Below, piece by piece: positions 54,461 to 62,988 of a stretch of 64,000 bases of DNA (the stretch's first letter is position 1; each line of letters opens with the position of its first letter). The stretch spans positions 1 to 64,000 of the forward strand of contig NZ_JQED01000055.1 in assembly GCF_000764225.1 (NCBI RefSeq). The letters are read 5' to 3'. Made by a program: the position numbers and the translations under genes. A model generated the notes under the pieces. The model made no database searches. It was not told the DNA's origin and saw nothing but the letters and a program-made list of their open reading frames with translations. The DNA comes from Colwellia psychrerythraea (GTDB lineage Bacteria; Pseudomonadota; Gammaproteobacteria; Enterobacterales; Alteromonadaceae).

Positions 54461-55549
54461 GTGCAATTATTAGAAATAGAGTGTTTAGGTCAAACACTTC
54501 GGTTAGAAGGTTCATTGGCTGGGTGGCAGCAATTATTTTGGGGGGATCAGTGTGTCTCTCAAATTAATGCTAATGCCGATAGTGAGACATTTTCACATCA
54601 GTTTTCTTTGCATAGAGAAGGAAGTGAACAAGGAGAGCTGCAAGTTGAACTTAAAGGTTCATTGCAATGGCAGCCCTTTGATCTGCAATTCGAGCTTTTA
54701 GTCAATGATGAGCTGTTACAAGAAAATACCCTCACTGAAAAAGATATAGAGCAACGTCAAATTGCACAACACACCAAACAACCGATTAAATTCAGTTTTG
54801 TTGGTATGGCGGGTCTTGGTTTAAAACTTCTAAAAAGTGCCAAGGTCATTAAAGTGTTGTTTGCTGCTGGCAGTTTGGCTGCTTATAGCTGGCTGTTTTC
54901 TATTGAGTTTGCCATCGCACTTATTCTTTGCTTAGTTTTTCATGAGTATGGCCACATAAAAGCAATGAAATATTTTGGATTGAAAACCAAAGGTATTTAT
55001 CTTATTCCCTTTGTTGGCGGTTTAGCCCTTAGCGATGACAAAATTAATACCCGCTGGCAAGATATTGTTATTTCCATTATGGGGCCCTTCTTTGGTTTAA
55101 TACTCTCTGTTGCCTGCTTAATTGGTTATTGGCTTACAGATATCGAAATACTCGCTGGTTTAGCTGTGTTTAATGCCTTGCTTAATCTATTTAATATGTT
55201 GCCAGTATTACCGTTAGATGGCGGACATGTCCTGAAAAGTATCGCATTTTCAATCAATTCGAAAGTAGGTTTAGTGGCATGTATGTTAGGTGCTGCGTTA
55301 GGTGTTTATATTAGTTACTATTTTGGTTTAGCTCTGCTTGGCTTTTTACTGGCTATTGGTAGCATTGAAATATTCTTTGAATACAAGCGTCGACATTTAA
55401 GTGACTTATTACCGTTAAATCGCTATGCACAAATTGTCTCAGCGTTGTGGTATGTAATTACTGTTGGAGGTTTAAGCGCTATTATTTGGTTTGTTGGTCA
55501 AACAGGCAATGATGCTTTGTCATTACCGCTTAAAATATTAGCTAGTTAG
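54461..55549 (+). CDS. Site-2-type intramembrane metalloprotease (M50)
   Basis: A 362-residue membrane protease. The N-terminal soluble part (1-105) is of unknown fold. About six helices follow, with the zinc motif HEYGH (161-165) in one and LPVLPLDGGHVL (third ligand Asp253) in another. Such proteases cut substrates inside the membrane and are often involved in regulated proteolysis. The start is GTG 54461. It is monocistronic, with a strong terminator 50 bp after the stop. There is no PDZ domain, so it is not a standard RseP. Confidence 0.88.
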   Translation: MQLLEIECLGQTLRLEGSLAGWQQLFWGDQCVSQINANADSETFSHQFSLHREGSEQGELQVELKGSLQWQPFDLQFELLVNDELLQENTLTEKDIEQRQIAQHTKQPIKFSFVGMAGLGLKLLKSAKVIKVLFAAGSLAAYSWLFSIEFAIALILCLVFHEYGHIKAMKYFGLKTKGIYLIPFVGGLALSDDKINTRWQDIVISIMGPFFGLILSVACLIGYWLTDIEILAGLAVFNALLNLFNMLPVLPLDGGHVLKSIAFSINSKVGLVACMLGAALGVYISYYFGLALLGFLLAIGSIEIFFEYKRRHLSDLLPLNRYAQIVSALWYVITVGGLSAIIWFVGQTGNDALSLPLKILAS

Positions 55550-55601
55550 TGTTTTTTCCGAGAATTTAATCTTGGCAGGTGAGCAAAAAAGGTATGAATT
55601 A

Positions 55602-55626
55602 AAACCAGCTGTTAAGCTGGTTTTTT
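55602..55626 (+). terminator. Rho-independent terminator
   Basis: AAACCAGCT pairs with AGCTGGTTT across GTTA, followed by TTTT; it ends the M50 protease transcript. Confidence 0.9.
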
Positions 55627-55784
55627 GTACTTAGCCATTAATTATTTAGGTCAACTGTTCGCTATAGTGAATATTTATGGCTGAATTGGAAAGACGAACT
55701 ATGTCACATTCGAGACATTAGAAGTTAATGTCGAAATGATGTTTAGGAATAAGTGTTGTTATGTTGTAACACTTTGTAGGCTAA

Positions 55785-55809
55785 AAAGTCCCAGACTAGC
55801 TGAGACTTT
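55785..55809 (-). terminator. Terminator of the PEP-CTERM gene
   Basis: AAAGTC-C-CAG pairs with CTG-A-GACTTT (one mismatch) across a 5-nt loop; on the minus strand it is followed by a short U-run. It sits 29 bp past the stop of the PEP-CTERM gene. Confidence 0.7.
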
Positions 55810-55837
55810 AAATAGGACTAATCAAATTACTAGGCTT

Positions 55838-56470
55838 TTATCTTTTTCTCGAAAATCCAATTCCAGCTAAACCTAAACCAAGCAATGCAATACTTATTGG
55901 CTCTGGAACTTCTGATGCACCTCTAAAAGCAATTTCTCCAATACCCGGCTGAAAGCCAATACCACCTTGGGTGGATAGGATATCGATATGAAGGAACTGA
56001 GTTGAAGTAGCTGCGAAACTGAAAATTTGCGCGGGGTCTGATCCAACGCCCCCAAGAGCGTTAAAAGAGCCAAGCAGTGAGCCGACACCATTACCCCAAA
56101 TTTGATCTGTATCTGCATAAAGGTCGAAGGACGCAAGAGAACCAATGTTGGTTGAAGCCCATAAGGCCAGTCCGTCGATATTTAAAGCTGACCCTAAATC
56201 AAAACTAAATTGACCATCGGGACCGACGCTAAACCCCTCCAAGCCATTGTGTGTTGTACTGCCAGTATATGAAGTGAAATCAGTGACTCCACTAGTATAC
56301 CCGGCAGATAGACCACTTTGATTAATCATATTTACGAGTGCAAAAGACCCACCAAAATCCGCTGTTGTTGCTGTGACGGAGGATGCCTGATGAATAGGTG
56401 TCGCCTGTACATTTACCGAGATTACTACAGTTACTACGATTGCAAAAATGGACCGATATATATTCTTCAT
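55838..56470 (-). CDS. PEP-CTERM sorting-domain protein
   Basis: About 210 residues. A signal peptide is at 1-23 (IFAIVVTVVISVNVQATP). A beta-rich middle (WASTNIGSLASFDLYADTD, FLHIDILSTQGGIGF) resembles a discoidin-like ligand-binding sandwich. The C terminus is a canonical exosortase signal, VPEPISIALLGLGLAGIGFSRKR: PEP, a hydrophobic helix, then basic residues. Such proteins are processed by exosortase and anchored or secreted with exopolysaccharide. ATG 56468-56470 is chosen because AAAGGAAAG lies just upstream; a more distant ATG (56497) is in frame. No exosortase gene lies in the window. Confidence 0.9.
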   Translation of the reverse strand: MKNIYRSIFAIVVTVVISVNVQATPIHQASSVTATTADFGGSFALVNMINQSGLSAGYTSGVTDFTSYTGSTTHNGLEGFSVGPDGQFSFDLGSALNIDGLALWASTNIGSLASFDLYADTDQIWGNGVGSLLGSFNALGGVGSDPAQIFSFAATSTQFLHIDILSTQGGIGFQPGIGEIAFRGASEVPEPISIALLGLGLAGIGFSRKR

Positions 56471-57264
56471 ATTACTTTCCTTTTTTTGAGTACTCATAAC
56501 TCTAAAGCAACATCCACACCATAACGTTAATAAATTGTTTTTAAGGGATTAATAGACAAAGCCCGTCCGTTTACCCATAGTCATGTAAAATATCCTGACA
56601 GGTAAATCGAAAATTTTAACACTTCTACTGAGTCGTGTTGGTTGTGGCAGCCTAACAGCTTATTAAGGAGATTTCTCAGCAATATGACTCGAACAATTCA
56701 TACGAAAATATACTGTAAAAATTGACATAAATTGTGACTTCAATGGACCTCAACAAGTTATGGCAAGTAGTTAGTGAAATTTATGTTTTTGTATTTAAGT
56801 GATTATTTCATTGTCCGTTTTTGATCTTATTATTTAATTATCAATCTTTGGCTAATTAAAAGGTTGGTAATTTAAAAAGTGATTTCCTCTTCATTATTCG
56901 ACAACATAATGTTCGGTGCTATCCAATTCAAAAGCTTATAAATTCGTTGAAAGGGAAATCTTCTACTACCGTAAAACAAGAAAAATCAAATGAACATATT
57001 GACGGGCTAATGAGAATGACTACTTAGCTTATTAGATTCTAGTGCTGTTAATACAGCACTAAAATCTATGCCATTCCCGTCGTTCTTTTTACTCGGATGA
57101 CGTTGCTCAAGAGTGTTTACAAAAAGTATTTATCCAAGTAATTTAAAATATGCCTCATTTAAAAAAGCTCAAATCTGTCGACTTGGCTTCGTCTTATAAC
57201 GGTTAATGATGTTTTGACAAAGAAAGCGGCAAAACACTACTTCATTAGAATAGTTTGCTCAACA
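56471..57264. other. Gene-poor stretch with a strong hairpin at 57031-57068
   Basis: About 790 bp with no intact gene. A long stem (TAGATTCTAGTGCTGT / ACAGCACTAAAATCTA, loop TAAT) lies at 57031-57068 without a T-run. Downstream, 57093-57146 can be read as SDDVAQECLQKVFIQVI, and an adjoining frame as LKKLKSVDLASSYNG. This faintly resembles region 2 of an ECF sigma factor and may be a decayed gene near the bufferin operon. The evidence is slight. Confidence 0.4.
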
Positions 57265-57717
57265 CTACCTACTTAATTTTATTTTTAACAAATTATCAAA
57301 TGAGAGTTTTCCTGCGCCAAACAACACGACCTGTAATAATAATAAGCCCCATATAACGTGTGAGTAAAGAGCTGCAGGAGCAATCTCAGTTAAGCTAACA
57401 ACGGCAACAATATTTACCACGGTTAAACCTAACGCACCGAAGCGACTTGCTAACCCTAAGACCAATAGAACAGGCAGAATTAATTCACCCGCGGTGCCTA
57501 AATACGCCGCCAGTTCAAAAGGGATAAAAGGCACACTATATTCTTCTTCAAACAAAAATAAGGTCGAACCCCAATCTCGTAACTTTGTTAGGCCGGATGC
57601 AAAAAATACCCAAGCAACATAAAACCTTGCGCCTAGCAGAGCGAGGGGCTGTAAATAATTGAGTAGTTGGCTAACTTGGGCGTAAGGTTGAGTTAATCGT
57701 TGTGTAATAGTTGTCAT
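57265..57717 (-). CDS. DoxX-family membrane protein
   Basis: A 150-residue, four-helix inner-membrane protein of the DoxX family. It opens LLGARFYVAWVFFASGLTKL and contains FELAAYLGTAGELILPVLLV, typical of the group. DoxX proteins are quinone-related membrane subunits and regularly close bufferin-type operons (DUF2282-DUF692-DUF2063-DoxX). It is the last gene here, 124 bp after the DUF2063 gene on the same strand. Its exact role in metal handling is not known. Confidence 0.9.
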   Translation of the reverse strand: MTTITQRLTQPYAQVSQLLNYLQPLALLGARFYVAWVFFASGLTKLRDWGSTLFLFEEEYSVPFIPFELAAYLGTAGELILPVLLVLGLASRFGALGLTVVNIVAVVSLTEIAPAALYSHVIWGLLLLQVVLFGAGKLSFDNLLKIKLSR

Positions 57718-57841
57718 CTTGTTTTTCCTTTACGGGTAAATGTTGAATTAATTTGTATTCTAAGATTTACTTTAGAGGTTAATCTGAACGTAATTAGGGT
57801 TCAGTCAGGCTTTGTTGCTATGGCTATAAATTATCTATTTA

Positions 57842-58702
57842 TTAAGTCTTTAATCGGCTAATCAGGTTTTGTTCCAGTGCTAACCCAAGCCATGGTGCGA
57901 AGTCAAAACCATGCTCAAGTTTGTCATTATTGCTTATAATATCTACTGCTTTTCCTATACTAGTCCCTTGTTTTATTAGCGTTAACCACGCGAATTCACT
58001 TGCTGGCAATTCGCGTATTTCAGCATTGAAATACGGTCGATATATCAGCACTTTCTGGAAGAAATCTTCTTGTGCTAATTTATCTAGCGATGGTTGAATA
58101 AAGCTTTGGTTGAGCGCTTCGGTGGTATCAGAAATCACAGCTTGTTGATGGGATAACCAAAATTCAATCACTGGATAAGTAGAGCCCATAACAAATTGGC
58201 TCGGTGATAGTTCTATATAAATGTCATCTATGTCATGTGTTGCTAATAACTGTAGGCTTGCTCGGTCTACTACAGTGTCTCTTGCTCGCATAGATTTTTG
58301 TCTATGTAGATCTACTTGTGCAATATCAGCAACAAAAGGGTAGTCAACGAGTTGCGCTAAATCGGCTAGTAATGTCGGAAAATCGTCTCCCCAAAGTGCC
58401 CAGTCGCCATGTTTAGGGGGAGATGATATTAATAACTGACGACTTGCATAGTGAAATAAGTTCTCACCGATTAACACTAAAACAGTTGGAAAACTTATCG
58501 CGAGTGCTTGTTGAGCTGTTGCTAATAAATTGTTGCGATATATCGCCATGCCCCTTGGGTCGAACTCATTCTTTACCTCATTATCTTCAGAGGGGAATAT
58601 GTCACAAATGAATGTTTGCTGTTGTTGAGCGACTATCTCAAATGCCGCTTGAAGTGAGGTATTTTTTAAGACGCTATTACTCATGAGTAAATTCACCTTC
58701 AA
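57842..58702 (-). CDS. DUF2063-family protein (BufC/HvfC-like MNIO partner)
   Basis: A 286-residue protein. The N-terminal part contains the DUF2063 signature region (RGMAIYRNNLLATAQQALAI, SFPTVLVLIGENLF). It is the usual partner of DUF692 enzymes; in related systems such as MbnC it presents the substrate peptide to the iron enzyme. The start overlaps the end of the DUF692 gene by 26 bp, which implies translational coupling and complex formation. Neighbours leave little doubt about the family. Confidence 0.88.
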   Translation of the reverse strand: MKVNLLMSNSVLKNTSLQAAFEIVAQQQQTFICDIFPSEDNEVKNEFDPRGMAIYRNNLLATAQQALAISFPTVLVLIGENLFHYASRQLLISSPPKHGDWALWGDDFPTLLADLAQLVDYPFVADIAQVDLHRQKSMRARDTVVDRASLQLLATHDIDDIYIELSPSQFVMGSTYPVIEFWLSHQQAVISDTTEALNQSFIQPSLDKLAQEDFFQKVLIYRPYFNAEIRELPASEFAWLTLIKQGTSIGKAVDIISNNDKLEHGFDFAPWLGLALEQNLISRLKT

Positions 58703-59618
58703 GTTCTTTTGTCGTCATGTTGATTTTTGATAGGGCATCATCGTCAAAAACTTGCCCTGCTATCGCTCTTGCTTTGTCTGCTTCTGCGACTAATGTTTGC
58801 CAGCTAGGCAAATTATTATCCCATTCCACTAACGTAGGCACCTTGCCAAAGCGCTCTAATGCGTAGCGATATAGTTGCCATCCTTGGTTCGAGATAGCTT
58901 GGCTGTGATCGTCAATAATGAGTTCACCTTCATTTACCTCGGTATAACCTGCAAGGTGAATTTCACCGACCAGATCTGTTGGAATTTCAGCTAACCATTG
59001 TTGTGCATAACTCAACGGTTGTGCCGCATTAATATTGTTTGCTGTCACAATGATGTTATTTAAATCGACTAATAATTTGCAGCCAGTTAATTCGGTAAGG
59101 CGGGTTAAAAATTCGGTTTCAGGCATGCAAGCATGTGAGTATTGAATATAAGCTGATAGATTTTCTACTAATAATGAGCGACCTAATGATTGTTGAACAC
59201 GGTCAATATTGTGCGCTAGCACCATCAAGGTTTGTTCGCTGTAGGCAAGCGGTAATAAATCACCTGCATGAACTTGTTGACCATTTAACTGACCCCAACT
59301 AAAGCAAGCATGGTCCGACATTAATATAGGGTTGCAAGTACTTGCTAACTGATTAAGCTTTTGTAAGTAGTGGCTAGGTACCCCTTGTGCTGAGCCTAAG
59401 CCCATTGCCGTTGAATGCAAACTAATGGCGTATTTTTTACTGGCTTGAGCTAAAACACTGAGTGCTGCGCCGCCCTTTGCAAAAAAGTTTTCTGAATGTA
59501 CTTCAACAAAATCGATATTTGATGGAGTTGTTAACGCCTCGGTAAAGTGTTGATGTCTTAACCCAACACCAATAAGTATGGCAGAGTTAGCATCTTGATC
59601 TGGCTTCTGTAATGACAT
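58677..59618 (-). CDS. DUF692 multinuclear iron oxidase (BufB/HvfB-like)
   Basis: A 313-residue TIM-barrel enzyme of the DUF692/MNIO family, which uses two or three iron ions to modify cysteines in ribosomally made peptides. Metal-ligand segments are present: HSENFFAKGG, SLHSTAMGLG, MSDHACFSWG, ENLSAY, DLNNI, GEIHLAGYTE, DDHSQ and EWDNNLPSW. By family precedent it would turn Cys residues of the neighbouring DUF2282 peptide into metal-binding heterocycles. A clear ribosome site (AGGAG) precedes the ATG. It is the core of the operon. Confidence 0.93.
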   Translation of the reverse strand: MSLQKPDQDANSAILIGVGLRHQHFTEALTTPSNIDFVEVHSENFFAKGGAALSVLAQASKKYAISLHSTAMGLGSAQGVPSHYLQKLNQLASTCNPILMSDHACFSWGQLNGQQVHAGDLLPLAYSEQTLMVLAHNIDRVQQSLGRSLLVENLSAYIQYSHACMPETEFLTRLTELTGCKLLVDLNNIIVTANNINAAQPLSYAQQWLAEIPTDLVGEIHLAGYTEVNEGELIIDDHSQAISNQGWQLYRYALERFGKVPTLVEWDNNLPSWQTLVAEADKARAIAGQVFDDDALSKINMTTKELEGEFTHE

Positions 59619-59714
59619 TAATTCAACTCCTAAATATCATGTTTAATAACGACTCAATACTCCAATCGGATCAATCAACTTAATCCGTTGGGTATTAATC
59701 GTCACTATCGACTA

Positions 59715-59999
59715 TTACTTTGCTTTATCTTCGTTAAACTTTTTCTTGGCTGCTGCTTTTAGAAGGCCGCCAATATCTTCACAAGTGCCTTTAGCAACGA
59801 GTTTCCACTCACCGGGATCATTATCTATTGCTGATTGCCCTGCACAAGAATGTGTGCCTGCTAAGTTAGCGCAATCATTTTGACCAGCCATTGCTACGCC
59901 ATAACATTTCTCTTTACTCCCCGCATGTGCTGGTGCAGTAACGGCAGTAGAAAGAGCGACAGCAAGTGCTGCACTCGCAAGTAATTTTTTGTTATTCAT
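59715..59999 (-). CDS. DUF2282 bufferin-type peptide precursor (BufA1/HvfA-like)
   Basis: A 94-residue exported protein. The signal peptide is 1-26 (ends PAHAGS). The mature part has the four conserved cysteines of the family: EKCYGVAMAGQNDCANLAG, HSCAGQS and KGTCEDIGG. The last is followed by a Lys-rich tail. In the bufferin family these cysteines are modified by the DUF692/DUF2063 pair to bind copper or related metals in the periplasm. GAGG lies upstream of the ATG. It is 10 bp after the thioredoxin gene. Confidence 0.93.
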   Translation of the reverse strand: MNNKKLLASAALAVALSTAVTAPAHAGSKEKCYGVAMAGQNDCANLAGTHSCAGQSAIDNDPGEWKLVAKGTCEDIGGLLKAAAKKKFNEDKAK

Positions 60000-60009
60000 A
60001 ATAAAACCT

Positions 60010-60390
60010 CTATTTAGTTGTATTGTGGTTAAGCTGGTTGCTTAACCAATGGTTTATTTCATCAGCGTCTGCGCCGCCTATTAAGCAAGATTTAGTACCT
60101 GACCGGCCTAATAACACTAAGGAGGGAACGCCTGTCACTTCAAGTTGTTGTGCTAATTGTGTTTGTTCATCGACATCAATTTTGATCACGTTTAGCTGAT
60201 TGACATATTGTTTCGACACATCGACCATGATTGGCACCATTCTTTTACAGGGGGCGCACCAAGTAGTACTAAAATAAATAAGTACCCAAGGTTTATCATG
60301 TTCGCACCAGTTAAGACCTCGCGGGTTTACTGTTGATTTTTTCGGTAAGGACTTAACCTGGACAAACTTTGATAGCAAATTATTCAGCAT
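60010..60390 (-). CDS. Thioredoxin-like protein
   Basis: A 126-residue thioredoxin fold with the active site WCAPC (Cys45, Cys48), followed by GVPSLVLLGRSG with the cis-Pro. The N-terminal extension (about 25 residues) is not a clear signal peptide, so it probably acts in the cytosol, where the DUF2282 precursor is modified before export. It overlaps the end of the YHS gene by 11 bp and precedes the DUF2282 gene by 10 bp. It may keep precursor cysteines reduced; this is inference from position. Confidence 0.9.
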   Translation of the reverse strand: MLNNLLSKFVQVKSLPKKSTVNPRGLNWCEHDKPWVLIYFSTTWCAPCKRMVPIMVDVSKQYVNQLNVIKIDVDEQTQLAQQLEVTGVPSLVLLGRSGTKSCLIGGADADEINHWLSNQLNHNTTK

Positions 60391-60859
60391 CTAACTGCGC
60401 TATTGATACACCCTGTATTCCAGACCAAGTTCTATCTGCAGTAGCTATGTAACCCGGAATATCAGTTGACCATTTTTTCTGTACTGCTTTATTCAGGTTC
60501 AAATACAATTTACCATCAACAATTTTCCATGCTGTTGGATCCGTATCTAACTTTTTGTTTAGCGCCACGCCCATTGCACAAAAACCGCCAAATTGGGGCG
60601 CGAATCGTTCTGGGTTCTGTTTGAATTGATCACGGTTTTCTTCACTGCTAAATTGGTAGATAGCGCTTTTATAAGTTGCTGTGTATTTTTGATTACCTTT
60701 AGTTGCTTTGCTGTCAGTAAAATATGAAACAGCATCATAACCATGAATCGCAAGGTCATTCTCATTGCTATTAACATCGATATCGGCAGCAAAACTTACA
60801 CTGCTAATAGCTAAGGTTGTGACGATGGCGACAGATTTTATTAGGGTTGCAATTTTCAT
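60380..60859 (-). CDS. Periplasmic YHS-domain protein
   Basis: A 159-residue exported protein with a signal peptide (1-24, ending SFAAD). A YHS-type domain follows: AIHGYDAVSYFTDSKATKG, YQFSSEENRDQFKQNPERFA, PQFGGFCAMGVA. YHS domains occur in metal-binding and metal-transport proteins, and a Cys is present in GGFCAMG. It is the first gene of the operon, with a strong AAGGAGC site upstream. Its position suggests a part in periplasmic metal handling together with the bufferin peptide. Confidence 0.9.
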   Translation of the reverse strand: MKIATLIKSVAIVTTLAISSVSFAADIDVNSNENDLAIHGYDAVSYFTDSKATKGNQKYTATYKSAIYQFSSEENRDQFKQNPERFAPQFGGFCAMGVALNKKLDTDPTAWKIVDGKLYLNLNKAVQKKWSTDIPGYIATADRTWSGIQGVSIAQLDAE

Positions 60860-60892
60860 TAAAAGCTCCTTGGGGGCTAAGTAGTAAATGAG

Positions 60893-60909
60893 TACAACGT
60901 TTTGTTGTA
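60893..60909. promoter_or_regulatory. Inverted repeat in the bufferin/AraC divergent promoter
   Basis: TACAAC-GTTTT-GTTGTA lies about 35 bp upstream of the YHS start codon, in the 185 bp between the metal operon and the divergent AraC-type gene. It is a candidate operator; the binding protein is unknown. Confidence 0.4.
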
Positions 60910-61044
60910 TATAAATTATTGTGTGCAGACATAAGTGGTGTAATATTCACAGCGCTTTGTCATGTGGTTACTTTAACAAGCTGTTAGTGAGTGAATGCTG
61001 CTAGCAGTCTCTAACTTGAAACCAATCGTCTAAAAGAGTTATTT

Positions 61045-61872
61045 ATGGATCAATTAAGTCAAATTTTAGAAAACCTTTCTTTCAATGCTGATGTTTTTTT
61101 TAGTGGTAACTTATGTGGCATTCAAAGTTTGGGTGGCGCTGATAGTAAAAAAGGGCATTTGCATTTATTAAAATCAGGCGTATTAACCATTGTTTGTGAA
61201 GAAGGTCATAAAGTAACTCTAGATAAACCATCGGTTATTTTTATGCCGGGTCCGAGTAAACACCAAGTCATTGCTAGTGAATCAGATGATGCGGAGTTAG
61301 TGTGTGCTGATGTTGACTTTCATTCAGGCAGTGGCGCTGCATTAGTCAATGCCTTACCAAAATTTATCTGTTTGAGTATTGACCAGCATGATCCTGTTGG
61401 AAAAACAGCACACTGGTTATTTGAGGAAGCGTTTAACAAACAAGCTGGACAACAAATGATTGTCAATAAGCTAGGTGACATTTTCTTGATACAAATATTG
61501 CGACATGTCATTAAGGAAGGCATTGTTATTCAGGGGATGTTAGCGGGAATGGCACACCCGCAATTATCAACATTAATGTCAGCGCTGCATAAGCAACCGC
61601 AACAGCAGTGGACTGTTGAAATGATGGCTGAAACAGCGTTAATGTCGCGGGCAAAGTTTGCTGCGTTATTTAAAGAGACAATCGGCCAAGCCCCCAGTGA
61701 CTACTTAACAGACTTACGAATAGCTATCGCACAAGGCTTATTGAAAAAAGATAAACCCGTCAGCTTTGTTGCTAATGAAGTGGGTTACGAGCATGGCTCT
61801 GCATTAGCTAGAGTATTCAGGAAAAAAACGGGACTATCACCCAAAGAGTGGTTAATGAAATTTAGAAAGTAA
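61045..61872 (+). CDS. AraC-family transcriptional regulator
   Basis: A 275-residue regulator. A cupin-like N-terminal sensing domain (about 10-150; VIFMPGPSKHQVIA, AELVCADVDFHSG) is followed by a double AraC helix-turn-helix (about 175-275; MMAETALMSRAKFAALFKET, FVANEVGYEHGSALARVFRK, TGLSPKEW). It is divergent from the bufferin-type operon and is the obvious candidate for its control, though the signal (metal, oxidant or small molecule) cannot be read from sequence. Confidence 0.92.
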   Translation: MDQLSQILENLSFNADVFFSGNLCGIQSLGGADSKKGHLHLLKSGVLTIVCEEGHKVTLDKPSVIFMPGPSKHQVIASESDDAELVCADVDFHSGSGAALVNALPKFICLSIDQHDPVGKTAHWLFEEAFNKQAGQQMIVNKLGDIFLIQILRHVIKEGIVIQGMLAGMAHPQLSTLMSALHKQPQQQWTVEMMAETALMSRAKFAALFKETIGQAPSDYLTDLRIAIAQGLLKKDKPVSFVANEVGYEHGSALARVFRKKTGLSPKEWLMKFRK

Positions 61873-61883
61873 TCACAATGGTA

Positions 61884-61930
61884 TATACCTAAGCTATCTG
61901 AAACATGTATTTTCAAGTGGTTTGGGTATA
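61884..61930. repeat. 47-bp palindromic repeat of the TATACCC family
   Basis: The left end TATACCTAAGCTATCTGAAA and the right end TTTTCAAGTGGTTTGGGTATA form an imperfect inverted pair. The right end resembles the terminus of the 314-bp element at 33.8 kb. It lies between convergent AraC and LysR genes and may also act as a terminator. Confidence 0.65.
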
Positions 61931-61965
61931 ACAGCATCAAATAGCCTTGTTGTTATCATACAAGA

Positions 61966-62835
61966 CTAGGACAAATGCTCTACCAAGTAGTCTACTAGTA
62001 ATCTTATTTTGGGCGATAAGTGACGGTTTTGCGGATACATGGCCCAAATACCTTCATCTGGTGCGCGATAATTATCTAATAAGGTGACCAGTTCACCATT
62101 TTGTATGTGTTGCTTAACATAATAATCGGGTAGCTGTACTATGCCTAACCCTTTTAATGCGGCATCAGTTAAGCTGTAACCGCTGTTGTATCGTAAACGT
62201 CCTGTGATGCGAATACTCTTTTCTTTATCAGACTCTCTAAAGTGCCAGTAATTATTTGTGCCCAATAAACAGCTGTGCTTATTAAGCTCTGAAATAGAGT
62301 GAGGTATGCCATGTTTTTGTAAATAAAGCGGAGAAGCACAAACAAAGTTTGCGCGTTCTCCTAATTTTTTTGCCATCATAGAAGAGTCACTTAAACTGCC
62401 CAAACGTATAGCTAGATCATAACCCTCTTCAACTAAATCAACTCTCTGGTTACTTAAGTAAGCCGATACTTCAACATCGCTATAATGTTTTAGGAAATCA
62501 TTTACTAGCGGTAATATCTGCTTTTCGCCATAAGTAACGGGAGCTGTTAGCTTAATTTTACCTTGAGGTTTTGATTGTAAATTGGTGATCGCCCGTTCAG
62601 CAGCGTCTAGCCCATCAAGTACACTGCGACAGTGTTGATAAAAAATCCTACCTTCTTCAGTTAAGGAAACCTTGCGTGTAGTACGATAAAATAATTTTAT
62701 ATTTAATCGCTTTTCAAGTGCACTTATTTGCCTGCTTACTTGGGCTGTAGAGATGGCCATTTTTTTTGATGCCAGAGTAAAACTCTCATTTTCAGCAACG
62801 TAAACAAACTCACTAATTCCTTCCCACTGCATCAT
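61966..62835 (-). CDS. LysR-family transcriptional regulator of the formaldehyde dehydrogenase gene
   Basis: A 289-residue LysR protein with an N-terminal helix-turn-helix (FVYVAENESFTLASKKMAIS, TAQVSRQISALEKRLNIKLF) and an effector domain (LTAPVTYGEKQILPLV, LAIRLGSL). It belongs to the CrgA/'adhC-adjacent' group (FYRTTRKVSLTEEG). It is divergent, by 153 bp, from the S-(hydroxymethyl)glutathione dehydrogenase gene, an arrangement that recurs in Gammaproteobacteria, so it very probably regulates formaldehyde detoxification. Confidence 0.92.
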   Translation of the reverse strand: MMQWEGISEFVYVAENESFTLASKKMAISTAQVSRQISALEKRLNIKLFYRTTRKVSLTEEGRIFYQHCRSVLDGLDAAERAITNLQSKPQGKIKLTAPVTYGEKQILPLVNDFLKHYSDVEVSAYLSNQRVDLVEEGYDLAIRLGSLSDSSMMAKKLGERANFVCASPLYLQKHGIPHSISELNKHSCLLGTNNYWHFRESDKEKSIRITGRLRYNSGYSLTDAALKGLGIVQLPDYYVKQHIQNGELVTLLDNYRAPDEGIWAMYPQNRHLSPKIRLLVDYLVEHLS

Positions 62836-62988
62836 TGTTACCTATGTGTAAAAGTAATTTACTAGAGCGTTATATTATCATTGATTTAGAAATAGATATA
62901 ATATTGCCTAAAGAGACAATTACGATTTGCCAAAGTAGCGCTATAATTGAGCATTACCTTGGCCCTACAAATAAAAGTGAGAATACCT

